From contig CP060499.1 in NCBI GenBank assembly GCA_024760525.1, forward strand, positions 1,860,001-1,924,000: 64,000 nucleotides of DNA. Direction: 5' to 3'. Positions 45,050 to 53,479 of the stretch are shown here, one piece after another (positions within the stretch are counted from its first letter, which is position 1; every line of letters begins with the position of its first letter). Both the position numbers and the translations under genes were made by a program. The notes beneath the pieces were generated by a model. That model was not told the DNA's origin and searched no databases. It was given only the letters and a program-made list of their open reading frames with translations. This DNA is from Nitrospira sp. (GTDB lineage Bacteria; Nitrospirota; Nitrospiria; Nitrospirales; Nitrospiraceae).

Positions 45050-45556
45050 ATGCGTCCCACTCTTGTCAGCATCGTTGTGGCGGCGGGCCTTGTGTGGTGT
45101 GGAAGCCAAGCGTTTGCCCATGAGGGCGACCTCGCTAAGCATTCTGTGCACCAATACCGAACGGCCACGGTTGAGAAGGTCGAATCGGGTTTAGTGTTTT
45201 TGGGCCAGCCGACTGGCGTGGGGCAGCGTACGGTCAGCGTCCACAAAGCTGAGCGCATGGGGCTATTGAACCCAAAGAAAGGCGATGAAGTCATCATGAT
45301 AATCGATGAGCACGACATGCTGATCGATCTGCATGCGAAAGGGGTTCAGCCCGCAGGACATCGCCTGATCACTGGCAGGCTGACTTATGCGGACCCCACG
45401 TGGGAGGTAATCGAGATCACCAATGCCGAAGGGAAGCACATGTTGGCGATGGATGAGGATGCGAGCAGCAAGGTGTTCACTATGATGGGCTACGAACTCG
45501 TAGTGGCGGAGTTGAACGAAGACAACTTGGTAATCGATATCCACCATCTCCGCTGA
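45050..45556 (+). CDS. Secreted hypothetical protein (island cargo)
   Basis: A 168-aa protein with AAAGGAGG 7 bp before the ATG and a signal peptide ending QAFA-HE. It has a mainly beta body (VEKVESGLVFLGQP, DEVIMIIDEHDMLIDLH, LVVAELNEDNLVIDIHH). No family recognised. It is the only gene between the two tRNA fragments at 44664 and 45808. Confidence 0.7.
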   Translation: MRPTLVSIVVAAGLVWCGSQAFAHEGDLAKHSVHQYRTATVEKVESGLVFLGQPTGVGQRTVSVHKAERMGLLNPKKGDEVIMIIDEHDMLIDLHAKGVQPAGHRLITGRLTYADPTWEVIEITNAEGKHMLAMDEDASSKVFTMMGYELVVAELNEDNLVIDIHHLR

Positions 45557-46170
45557 ATGTATGGATGTTGTGTTCACGGTATTTGTTCATTGGAGGGAGG
45601 CATTGTTGCGGATCTGCCTTGGATCGACTCAACGCTAGGGTAGTGTCTGAGGCAGATCCTTCTGCTACGTTGGCGGATTTCTTAGGCGTCGCGAACGCGG
45701 GGGCACGTGTCCAGAAAATGACGGTACACATCAGAGGCGACGTTACCGTCAGTGTTCACGCGGGGTTTCGAGGTTTTTCGCGGGGTTCACGATGTGCCAT
45801 TTCGGGATTTAGTAAACCGTTGCTTTCGGCCACCTCTCCGCGCCGTACTGGATATGATTAATCAATCACGTAGGAGATTTGCATTCTCTCGTGTTCAGTC
45901 GAGTCGACATTTGTCCAATTTTATGGGCCATCCGGTCAACTAGTTCCCGCTAGGGGAGGAGTGACGCAGTCCTCACCTCTCAGGTTCACCCTCTAGAGCT
46001 ACGCCAGCGCATACACGCTCAGGTGGAGATTCCCAGGTGCTCGCGAAAGACGTAAGGCGATCCAATGCGCCATTGACACGTCATCTGCTAGCAGTTAGCA
46101 TCATTTCACCACATTGCCGACGGCCGTATGGAAGGCCAGTCCGCCGATTCGGTGAGAAAGGCCAACTGGC
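45557..46170. other. Non-coding stretch containing tRNA-Ser repeat copy C
   Basis: About 610 bp without a supported gene; most of its right half is the 45808-46075 repeat. Confidence 0.45.
45808..46075. repeat. tRNA-Ser 5' half plus upstream region (repeat copy C)
   Basis: Resembles 37722-37995: tRNA anticodon loop to 5' end (with a small deletion in the D arm), then GCGCCGTACTGGATATGATTA and about 230 bp of flank with scattered differences. It lacks the 3' half, so it is not a functional tRNA. It may be the original upstream region displaced by island insertion. Confidence 0.78.
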
Positions 46171-46497
46171 ATGATTCCTCTTCGTAAACAGATCAACGAC
46201 TACTCCCGCTCGTGCGAGCACCTCATTGCTGCGGCCGCAGAGACCGATGCCATCCCGTTTACTCAAGACGAGATTGATTGGATCGTGTATTACACGACGG
46301 AGATGACCAGCCTTGTCGACCAGCTCGTGCATAAATCCAAAACCCAGGTTCAGCACGACCGGAAAACGATGCAAGAGTTCGCCGTCGCCTCCGAGGCGCT
46401 GTTCCTCACGAAAGGCCTTTCGGAAGGCGAGAAAGACAGCATCCGCAACTCGGTCTCCGATGTCACCACGCAGATTCTAGATGAACAGGAGCGGTAA
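46171..46497 (+). CDS. Hypothetical helical protein
   Basis: A 108-aa cytoplasmic protein, predicted mostly alpha-helical, with AAAGG about 9 bp before the ATG. No recognised domain. Confidence 0.55.
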   Translation: MIPLRKQINDYSRSCEHLIAAAAETDAIPFTQDEIDWIVYYTTEMTSLVDQLVHKSKTQVQHDRKTMQEFAVASEALFLTKGLSEGEKDSIRNSVSDVTTQILDEQER

Positions 46498-46548
46498 AAA
46501 CCGATGGGGAGAGACAGCGTTAGGTATGAGGTGGGTAACCGAGGGTTT

Positions 46549-46740
46549 TCAAGCTTTCTGCTTCCCACGCTTAGGATTGTCATAGACTAACTTTGCCCGT
46601 TCCTTCTCCGACCAGAGTCGCGCGCCATAGTCTTCTTGTAATTCCAGTTTGGCGTTCTTGTCGCCCTTTCTCGCCTTTCGAAACAGACCCTGGCGATGTT
46701 CCTCTTCTTCTTCTTGATTCCCAGACCACGGGTGAGCCAT
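46549..46740 (-). CDS. Small conserved charged protein (paralog B)
   Basis: A 63-aa paralog of 31033-31236, with the shared core LFRKARKGDKNAKLELQEDYGARLWSE-type sequence and a Glu run near residue 10. AAAGG lies 8 bp before the ATG. It sits at the right end of the accessory zone, opposite to its relative at the left end. Confidence 0.6.
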   Translation of the reverse strand: MAHPWSGNQEEEEEHRQGLFRKARKGDKNAKLELQEDYGARLWSEKERAKLVYDNPKRGKQKA

Positions 46741-46824
46741 TTCGATTCCTTTCTTGAGGGTTACTCGTTCCGTGAGGGTACCGTGATGGAGAGGGGATTG
46801 ATAACGAGTGTGATCCCCAGCTCA

Positions 46825-46898
46825 AAAAGCGGAGTGAAAAGCGTGGTGAATTAATCCAGGAAATGGCGGTAAACCGCGGTAATTAACGGTAAACGCCG
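46825..46898. repeat. 74-bp repeat with GGCGGTAAA-like units (copy 2)
   Basis: Partner of 44505-44578. The units GGCGGTAAACC, GCGGTAATTAA and CGGTAAACG are in direct orientation. It lies between two minus-strand hypothetical genes, near the right end of the accessory zone. Confidence 0.65.
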
Positions 46899-46918
46899 GT
46901 GAGTATTATGAGGAAGGA

Positions 46919-47485
46919 TCAACCCTTCGTTTCAAGATTCACTGTGAGAATGCATCCCGGCATCAGGGCTTCAACGATGTCTTGCTTCTCAGTTGGGAGC
47001 GCGACGGTTTCTACCTCAGGAGGCAACACGATATCCGGAAAGGGCAGGGCACAGCGAGAAAAGTTCAAGAATAATAGTTGTAACACTTCAGGTACGACGG
47101 GATTACTCGCCAACTCTTCGATGATCGTCAGCAGCATGCGACTTGGGAACACGATTTGGTCGCTCGCAGTCCGACTGAATTGAATCGGTGATGGTTTTCG
47201 TCGAAGCTCATCATCATACGGATCTGCCGGTAACGGTGAAACGAGTAGCAACGAGACCACCGGGCTCTGCGAAGGAAGCACGATGAATCGACCCAAGGCA
47301 ACATCGCCATAGGCATTCAGATGGCCTTGGGACTGCAGGAGATTCATCACATCAACAGCAAATGCTTCCGCATTTTCCTGAGGTTCCACTAGGCCGTGTT
47401 CCACCAATATCTCAGCCATGTGTGCAAACATCGCCCCCATCGCAGCATGACTATAAGGCACCATTTTTCGACCTTTGCTTGCCAT
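46919..47485 (-). CDS. Hypothetical protein
   Basis: A 188-aa protein using the ATG at 47485 (GGAG 7 bp upstream). A GTG at 47554 would add 23 residues including LDRSAS, which resembles a vWA MIDAS motif, but the rest does not look like a vWA domain. It has a helical N-terminal half and a hydrophobic SPVVSLLLVSPLP strand. The next two genes upstream share strand and close spacing. Confidence 0.5.
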   Translation of the reverse strand: MASKGRKMVPYSHAAMGAMFAHMAEILVEHGLVEPQENAEAFAVDVMNLLQSQGHLNAYGDVALGRFIVLPSQSPVVSLLLVSPLPADPYDDELRRKPSPIQFSRTASDQIVFPSRMLLTIIEELASNPVVPEVLQLLFLNFSRCALPFPDIVLPPEVETVALPTEKQDIVEALMPGCILTVNLETKG

Positions 47486-47636
47486 CGTCGGCTCCATCGA
47501 CGCCGATCTATCAAGGACCAAAGAGGCTGTCAAGTGATCAATCCGTGTCGCCACGATTCGCGGTCGGTCAGAATGCGGCCCGTGGAGCGCGATTGGTGAA
47601 GATTGCCGTCGTCGATGACCAGGGTGGGCAAGAGGA

Positions 47637-47930
47637 TCAGGTCGGCACGGTGTCTCTCACGCTGAGACCATCGATCTCATAAAACGTTTGCATTCCTGGG
47701 TTCTGAACGATCAGTGGAATCGCCTCGGTTTCCATAAACGTTCGGAGTCGATCCACGGGGAGCGCTTCCAGGGCGGGACGGGAGAATCCAAACTGGAACG
47801 AGTGCGCGCCATCGTTAAAGGTAAAGCGCTCTTGTTGAATGTTATGGGGAAGCACGTCATGGAACCGCTGGGCAAGGCACTCTCGAATGAGGTGAATCTT
47901 CAGCTGAAGATCGTCTCGAGCAGGGTTCAT
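47637..47930 (-). CDS. Hypothetical protein
   Basis: A 97-aa protein; GGAGGG about 7 bp before the ATG at 47930 selects this start. Pattern: FTFNDGAHSFQFGFSRPALEALP, then a helix and YEIDG. No family recognised. Located 26 bp downstream of the internally repeated protein. Confidence 0.5.
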   Translation of the reverse strand: MNPARDDLQLKIHLIRECLAQRFHDVLPHNIQQERFTFNDGAHSFQFGFSRPALEALPVDRLRTFMETEAIPLIVQNPGMQTFYEIDGLSVRDTVPT

Positions 47931-47956
47931 GGTGCCCTCCATTGGGGCATTCAAGA

Positions 47957-48472
47957 TTAGTTGGCCGATGAATGTGGAACGTGTGAATCAATCTCACCTT
48001 GCGCGACTTCCAACGCGGCGGCTTCCGCCTCGTCCCGAGTCGAGAAACTGCCTATGGCACGGCCGGTTGCTCTCGATATCTTGGTCAGCCCGAGTTGGAG
48101 AATGGTGTACTCACAGATCCATGTTCCATCCTCTTGCTGGCCGGACCTCAGTTTGATGGCGCGACCGTTGTAGCTCGAGTCCGTTACGGTGCTCTCCCGC
48201 GGTTGGTACGTCTGTGAAACAGGGGCAGCTTCCGTTCCTGAGCGTGAATCGATGATGGTCTTTGCCGTCAACAGAGCGGCTACTCTGGCCTCGCTCGAGG
48301 AAGGAAAACTGCCGTCTGTATAACCCCTCGTGGACCGTGATTCGCTGATGACAAGCTCAATGATGACATATTCACAGACCCATGTCCCATCATCCTGTCG
48401 ATGAGGAGTCAACACAATCTGCCGGCTTTTATAGGTGTCCCTTGTTGGACGAGAGCTGAGATCCTCCTCCAT
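47957..48472 (-). CDS. Internally duplicated hypothetical protein
   Basis: A 171-aa protein built of two similar halves of about 75 residues: YKSRQIVLTPHRQDDGTWVC-E-Y-x-I-I-EL and YNGRAIKLRSGQQEDGTWIC-E-Y-x-I-LQL. Each is followed by SFPSSSEARVAAL or SFSTRDEAEAAAL. GGGAGG 4 bp before the ATG at 48472 supports the start. The unit resembles small single-domain beta-alpha proteins; function unknown. Confidence 0.65.
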   Translation of the reverse strand: MEEDLSSRPTRDTYKSRQIVLTPHRQDDGTWVCEYVIIELVISESRSTRGYTDGSFPSSSEARVAALLTAKTIIDSRSGTEAAPVSQTYQPRESTVTDSSYNGRAIKLRSGQQEDGTWICEYTILQLGLTKISRATGRAIGSFSTRDEAEAAALEVAQGEIDSHVPHSSAN

Positions 48473-48924
48473 AGCACCTCCCAATTATGCGGATCTTCAG
48501 CGTGATCCGCGTCTAAACGCGACCAAGGCATCTCGGTGCCTTCGGTACATGTGATAATCAATCGTTTACTCCCATTCTTGAGCTGGCGATTTCCCTAGTA
48601 CATTCAGCGTGGTAGGCCCAAGACATTGGCTCAAATTTTATGGGAGGGGGAAAGCACGCATGCTCATGCAGGTGGGCATGACACAATAGAAGGATAGGCG
48701 GGGAGTCGTGTGAAGCTGGGGCTTAGTCGATATCGGTGAGAAGGTGAGTCCGTGCCAGGCGCAGGCCGCGCGGAAGAAGCGTCATGCGCCGGTTCACGGT
48801 GACAATAGAATGGCTATTCCTCGCGACTCCCTTGTCACCGTTTTGCATGCCCAGATCAGCCATACGGCAGCCGGCCGCGTTGCGCGCTGGGCCGAAGCGC
48901 CTCAAGCTCCGGGTGAGGAGCTTC
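48473..48924. other. Intergenic region
   Basis: About 450 bp. A GCGGATC...GATCCGC hairpin lies at 48487-48509, immediately upstream of the minus-strand operon. No gene supported. Confidence 0.4.
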
Positions 48925-49098
48925 TTAGCGCGCGGCAACAGTCTGGGCGTCTCGGATCGACAGACTCTTGCGGCGATTATTCGAAATGGTGCGGTCGATA
49001 ATGGCGCCGCAATTGATGCATTTCCATGCATAGAAGACGAGAAAAAAATCCGAGAATCGCTCCAACATCATCATCCCGTTGCACTTCGGACATTCCAT
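48925..49098 (-). CDS. 57-aa zinc-ribbon protein
   Basis: Short protein with AGGAGG 5-6 bp before the ATG. MECPKCNGMMMLERF at the N-terminus and KCINCGAIID later form a four-Cys zinc ribbon (C-x2-C ... C-x2-C). The hydrophobic DFFLVFYAW lies between. Function unknown. Confidence 0.75.
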   Translation of the reverse strand: MECPKCNGMMMLERFSDFFLVFYAWKCINCGAIIDRTISNNRRKSLSIRDAQTVAAR

Positions 49099-49374
49099 TG
49101 AGTCCTCCTAGGTTGGTTGCGTTCACAGCTGATGAATGGTGTAAGCAAGAGCCGCACCAGATTGTGCGATGTCGATAGTGCAAGTATTTACACTATACGT
49201 AGTATAGCCTGGGTGAAACATGTTCAGAAACTTGACGGTATAGGAGGGAGAATCCGTCAATGTTTTGTCGGCGCGCGCGGAATGCGCCGGTGCCATTGGT
49301 GCAGTTCACCGGTAGATGGATATAGGCAAGCCGAGCCGATGAATTGATCGAGGCGCGGATCGGACTGAAACCTC
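49099..49374. other. Short intergenic region
   Basis: About 275 bp. A TACACTATACGTAGTATA imperfect palindrome near 49189-49206 could be a promoter or operator for the zinc-ribbon gene. Confidence 0.35.
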
Positions 49375-49695
49375 TTAGGGCGAAGGAAGAATGTCCGTGG
49401 GTGCAGCCTTCCGGAACTTGGGAATGCTGAAAGTAGGTAGATGCAGTCTGAATGATCGGTGCTCTTTCATGAGTCGAATCATTAATGCCAGGAGCTTTCG
49501 GATGCTCGATGGCTCAACAGAGGTGGCAGGGTTTTTGTGGGAACTGTCGGTTATGTCTTCGACCATAGAGAGAGGGATCGTATAACGCAGTTCAACGTGG
49601 CCTGGTCGTACGACGCCGCTGAGCGTCAGCATGTGCAGAGCTTTGCGTTTCTGTCTGGTTCGTTCTATGTGAGTTTGCAGGTGACGAAACGACAT
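49375..49695 (-). CDS. Hypothetical protein
   Basis: A 106-aa protein with GAGGG about 8 bp before the ATG at 49695. Contains MSFRHLQTHIERTRQKRKALHM and VELRYTIPLSMVEDI. No recognised family. Confidence 0.45.
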   Translation of the reverse strand: MSFRHLQTHIERTRQKRKALHMLTLSGVVRPGHVELRYTIPLSMVEDITDSSHKNPATSVEPSSIRKLLALMIRLMKEHRSFRLHLPTFSIPKFRKAAPTDILPSP

Positions 49696-49747
49696 ATGAT
49701 GACCCTCGTTAGGATTGTTGGGGTACCCGCGCACCGACTGCCGCAAC

Positions 49748-49948
49748 TCAGATCCACAGGATGTTCTTGAAGTCCGAATCTAAACTTTTCGGATGGCCAC
49801 ATTGACGGCAACGAATGAACAAGGTTGAGTTATTGGATGGACCCGACGCTCGAAGAACAAGTTGATAGGTCTTTCCTCCACAGAAGGGGCACGCCTTTCC
49901 CTGAATGTCCTGTCGGATAGGTCTTGTCGTGCCAGGTTGTTTTTCCAT
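49748..49948 (-). CDS. 66-aa zinc-ribbon protein
   Basis: AGGAGGG 6-7 bp before the ATG at 49948 supports the start. ACPFCGGKTYQLVLR and FIRCRQCGHPKSL form a zinc ribbon. No other domain. Confidence 0.65.
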   Translation of the reverse strand: MEKQPGTTRPIRQDIQGKACPFCGGKTYQLVLRASGPSNNSTLFIRCRQCGHPKSLDSDFKNILWI

Positions 49949-50317
49949 TGTCGGCCCTCCTGTTCTGCAGGTGCGTTGCAATCAATTTGGCGTCAGAATA
50001 TGCCTCGTAAGCTCCCTCGAAAATACCGTGGATGTAGGATGATACGAGCCAAAGAGGGAGAATCGATTCCAGGTACTTGTCATGGTGCAGGTATAGGGGC
50101 TCAGGAAAATCGACGGGGAGAATGGATGGAGATTAAGGAAAACGAGATTATGGGTGAAGGTAGGCTTCCTCTGGAGGGAGAGAAAGCCTTTTGCTGCCCA
50201 TGGGTGGGCACTCCATACGCAACGACCTTCACCCAAGTAATAGTTCATCAAACGTTTGCGTCGACAACAAGGTGGTAATTTCCCTAGGTGACCACGACCT
50301 AAGTTAGACATCGACGT
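49949..50317. other. Intergenic region
   Basis: About 370 bp. Several open frames exist on both strands, but none has a convincing start or domain. Confidence 0.35.
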
Positions 50318-50674
50318 TCATGCGCGAATCAGGATTTGCTCGATCATCTTGAATGAAGATGATGAGGAGTGCCCTTCAGATGCTACGAACTGCCTGAGCC
50401 TCGCCTTGTCCTTGGGTGAGACTGCAAGAATGTCGACTTTGACCCAGTGATTCTTGATCCACTGAACTTCCGCCAGGTCGATATAGATGTGTGAACTTTC
50501 ATCGGGGAACCAGAGGCGAAGTTTGACGTAATCACCCGGACGAATGTTTTCAGGGTTCGAGATGGTTGGAGGAGAAGACGACAGTTCGTAGATGCATCCA
50601 TCCGCTCTCAAATCCTCCGATCCCTTTGAAAGGATACAGTCGATCTCGATTCTGGAGAGTAGTCCTGGAGACAT
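50318..50674 (-). CDS. PilZ-like domain protein
   Basis: A 118-aa protein with GAGGAAAG before the ATG. N-terminal beta strands, G-DYVKLRLWFPDES and VQWIKNHWVKVDIL resemble a PilZ fold, although the c-di-GMP-binding RxxxR is not clear. It may be a degenerate or xPilZ-type domain. Confidence 0.5.
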   Translation of the reverse strand: MSPGLLSRIEIDCILSKGSEDLRADGCIYELSSSPPTISNPENIRPGDYVKLRLWFPDESSHIYIDLAEVQWIKNHWVKVDILAVSPKDKARLRQFVASEGHSSSSSFKMIEQILIRA

Positions 50675-51110
50675 GTTCTTTCCTCTTTAGGGAATGCTGA
50701 CTGTGATCGCACGGTAATATAGAGTGGCAGTTCGAGCTACCACCCTGGTAGGTAGCAAGACCCAACTAAAGAGGAGGACTCGATTGTTGATGATCGGCAT
50801 TCAAGAGCAGAGCTCAACAAAATAGCTATTAAACTGGTGCCCCCAGATTGTATAGTTAAACTAAAGAATTATGTATATGGCATAAATAATCTAACCATAA
50901 GTTTTTAATAGATATGATAAGCCTGACACAAAAACTGGGAAGGTTCAATCAGCAATAGGCGAATCGGAGATGAATGCCGTGAGCTTTCTCGGGTTATACC
51001 TGATGACTGCCACCGAATATCTATATCAAGATGGTTTGTCGGAGACTGGAGGGAGAATCAAACACGAAAGAAGTGGCTGTATGCGGTGGGGCGTCCCCGC
51101 GTGATTGTCG
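50675..51110. other. Intergenic region, AT-rich centre
   Basis: About 435 bp; 50820-50930 is markedly AT-rich. No gene or hairpin terminator is supported. Confidence 0.35.
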
Positions 51111-52409
51111 TCATGCGGCTTTGGCCCTTGGACGTGCCTCCTCTGTCCGCGTTGATATATCTTGAGGTTCTTCCTGCCGCCCAAAAAGCAGCTTTGCGCC
51201 TGGTTTGAAGGTGAGATAGTACCAGGTCCATTCAGACATCACTCGTACTCTGTTCCTGAATCCAATAAGGAAGAAAATGTGGACCACGCACCAGAGTGTC
51301 CAGGCTACGAGTCCTGATGCACGGACCGGCCCGATCTGGGCGACGGCTTGGGCTCGGCCGATCGTGGCCAACATACCGCGGTCTACATAAGCAAAAGGCG
51401 AACGTTGGTCGGGCTGAACCTCCTCATTGATTAATCCAGAGACATACTGCCCCTCACTCATGGCGACTGGAGCAATTCCCGGTAAAGGTTTCCCGTCGCG
51501 GCCAACGCAATGGGCGGCGTCACCGATGACGAAGATCCAGGGATCATCCGGGATCGTCAAATCCGCTCGGACCTTGACTCGACCGCATGAATCTTGAGGG
51601 ACTCCCAGGGTGTTCAGAAGAGGTGATGCTTTATTTCCCGCTGCCCAGATGACATTGGCGGAGGGGACCCATTCGGTGCCGACCATCACCCCGTCGGAGC
51701 AGACTGCGCTCACCGGGTTGTTCAGCATGACTGTCACACCCATCTGTTCGAGCACACCAAGGGCTTTTGCCGACAGCTTGGCATCGAATCCCGGCAGAAT
51801 GCGCGGGCCGGCTTCTACCAGGATGATCGAGAGATCCTCAAGGCGTAAGTGAGGATAATCCGGACCCATCGCTTTTCTCCCGATCTCAATGAGCGAGCCG
51901 GCCAACTCGACTCCTGTCGGCCCTCCTCCAACGATGACGAATGTGAGGCGATTCTGTGCCCCGGTCTCGGCCCGTTGCCGTTCCGCCTCTTCAAATGCGA
52001 GTAACATCCGCTCGCGCAAATGGACGGCATCAGCCATGGTCTTGAGTCCAGGAGCCAACGCTTCCCATTCATCGTGCCCGAAATAGGCGTGACGCGATCC
52101 AGGAGCGACGATCAACGCGTCAAAGGCAATCGGCGCGCTTTCCCGGAGACGGACCGTTCGAGCCGTTCGATCGATAGCCACCACATTGTCCATGACCACG
52201 CGGACGTTGGGCAGTGAACGAAAGAGTGTGCGCAACGGCCAGGCGATGTCGCTTGGAGACAGGGCGGCGGTGGCCACTTGATAGAGCAGCGGTTGAAAGA
52301 CGTGGTGATTCGTTCGGTCGATCAGGACGACGTCGACGTCGCGTAGGAACCGTGCGGCCGTCATGCCGCCAAACCCGCCCCCGATGATGACGACGCGCTT
52401 TCGAGTCAT
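51111..52409 (-). CDS. Type II NADH dehydrogenase-like FAD oxidoreductase (copy 1)
   Basis: A 432-aa NDH-2-type enzyme passing electrons from NAD(P)H to quinone without proton pumping. FAD motif VVIIGGGFGGMTAA at the N-terminus, NAD motif FVIVGGGPTGVELAG (about residue 160), and VIGDAAH (about 295). The C-terminal part has a hydrophobic stretch (LVAWTLWCVVHIFFLIGF) for membrane attachment. The ATG at 52409 is chosen by alignment with copy 2; a TTG 30 bp upstream is the alternative. Confidence 0.9.
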   Translation of the reverse strand: MTRKRVVIIGGGFGGMTAARFLRDVDVVLIDRTNHHVFQPLLYQVATAALSPSDIAWPLRTLFRSLPNVRVVMDNVVAIDRTARTVRLRESAPIAFDALIVAPGSRHAYFGHDEWEALAPGLKTMADAVHLRERMLLAFEEAERQRAETGAQNRLTFVIVGGGPTGVELAGSLIEIGRKAMGPDYPHLRLEDLSIILVEAGPRILPGFDAKLSAKALGVLEQMGVTVMLNNPVSAVCSDGVMVGTEWVPSANVIWAAGNKASPLLNTLGVPQDSCGRVKVRADLTIPDDPWIFVIGDAAHCVGRDGKPLPGIAPVAMSEGQYVSGLINEEVQPDQRSPFAYVDRGMLATIGRAQAVAQIGPVRASGLVAWTLWCVVHIFFLIGFRNRVRVMSEWTWYYLTFKPGAKLLFGRQEEPQDISTRTEEARPRAKAA

Positions 52410-52688
52410 CGGATGAAATAGCACGGCAGGCTCAATCAAGGATCAACCATCCCGGATTAGGATGTAAATCACGCTACGTGCCAAACAGAAATGTATCAAA
52501 TGCTTCCTCGAAATCCGCTGATTCACCTTCTCTTTAAGAATCGGTCGGTCTTGTTTTTTCTTGAGTCCATGAAGCGCCGCACAGCCGGCGTCCTAGCGGT
52601 GAGGATCGGCGCTGCTACACTTACTATATGAGGTCGGGGCTCTCACCGGAGTCGCCTCATGCGAATAAGAGTGAAGGAGCAAGAATTC

Positions 52689-53435
52689 ATGGACGCCAAG
52701 GACAGTCGTGCGATCGGGATGATCGTTGCCGGTAGTCTAATAACAGCATATTTCATGATGGTGGCCTGTTCAGGCAGCTACTACACGGCGAGCCTGAAGG
52801 GCGGGAAGAAGGTCTATCGCGTTGACGACCATGGGGCCAAGACGCTCGTGTATGAGATCGACCAGAATGGGAAAGCCACTATTCACGACGCGGACGATCC
52901 GGTGGCAAAACGGCGGGCAGCAGGGCAAGACATGGAGGAACAACTCAGCCTGAGAAGGACTGAACAGTTGGCGCAACTGAATCGTGCTCCGAGACGGCAA
53001 CCGAACGATCCCATTTATGTGAATCTCGTTCCGGCGGTGTTGGATGGACACATGCAGAAGGCCGAGCGAACAAAAGGTGTGGTGGAGCAGCAGATACGAA
53101 GCGAACTCGCCGCCGATCCTATCATCAAGCTTCTCGAAGATAATCGGAATAGATCAGGTCTGTTGAAACCGCATATGTTGTCCGGCGCAGACGTCGAGGT
53201 GACTCCAAAAGTCTCGCTAAAGGAGGCCTACGGGATCGATCGGAAGACGGGAAAGCCGGGCAAGACGCTGGCGGTGGTGTTTGAGGCGACAATCACCTCG
53301 GAAGCCTTTCCGGCCACATACAACGTATCCGAGTCCGGTCACGTCCTACGGAACCTGGAAATTTCCAAGCGCTTCGCAAAACAGGTGAAGCAAGTCATCC
53401 TAGAAAAGATCGGTCCTAACATCCCGGCCCATTGA
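52689..53435 (+). CDS. Putative lipoprotein between NDH-2 genes
   Basis: A 248-aa protein. The ATG at 52689 follows AAGGAG by about 9 bp. An N-terminal signal with lipobox-like MVACSGS (Cys about residue 26) suggests a lipoprotein. The body is helical and charged, with a C-terminal EATITSEAFPATYN domain. No family recognised. It lies on the opposite strand to both NDH-2 genes. Confidence 0.6.
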   Translation: MDAKDSRAIGMIVAGSLITAYFMMVACSGSYYTASLKGGKKVYRVDDHGAKTLVYEIDQNGKATIHDADDPVAKRRAAGQDMEEQLSLRRTEQLAQLNRAPRRQPNDPIYVNLVPAVLDGHMQKAERTKGVVEQQIRSELAADPIIKLLEDNRNRSGLLKPHMLSGADVEVTPKVSLKEAYGIDRKTGKPGKTLAVVFEATITSEAFPATYNVSESGHVLRNLEISKRFAKQVKQVILEKIGPNIPAH

Positions 53436-53479
53436 ACAGACGGGTCTCTTGGGCATCGTGAATCAGGAGTCCAGGCGTC

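Noticed and set aside
45808..45842. Third tRNA-Ser gene
   Set aside because: 5' half only, with a deletion in the D arm.
31237..47000. CRISPR array among the island repeats
   Set aside because: Repeats are few, long and irregularly spaced, with no cas genes.
46919..47554. vWA-domain protein from LDRSAS motif
   Set aside because: The motif lies upstream of the better-supported start and the rest lacks vWA features.
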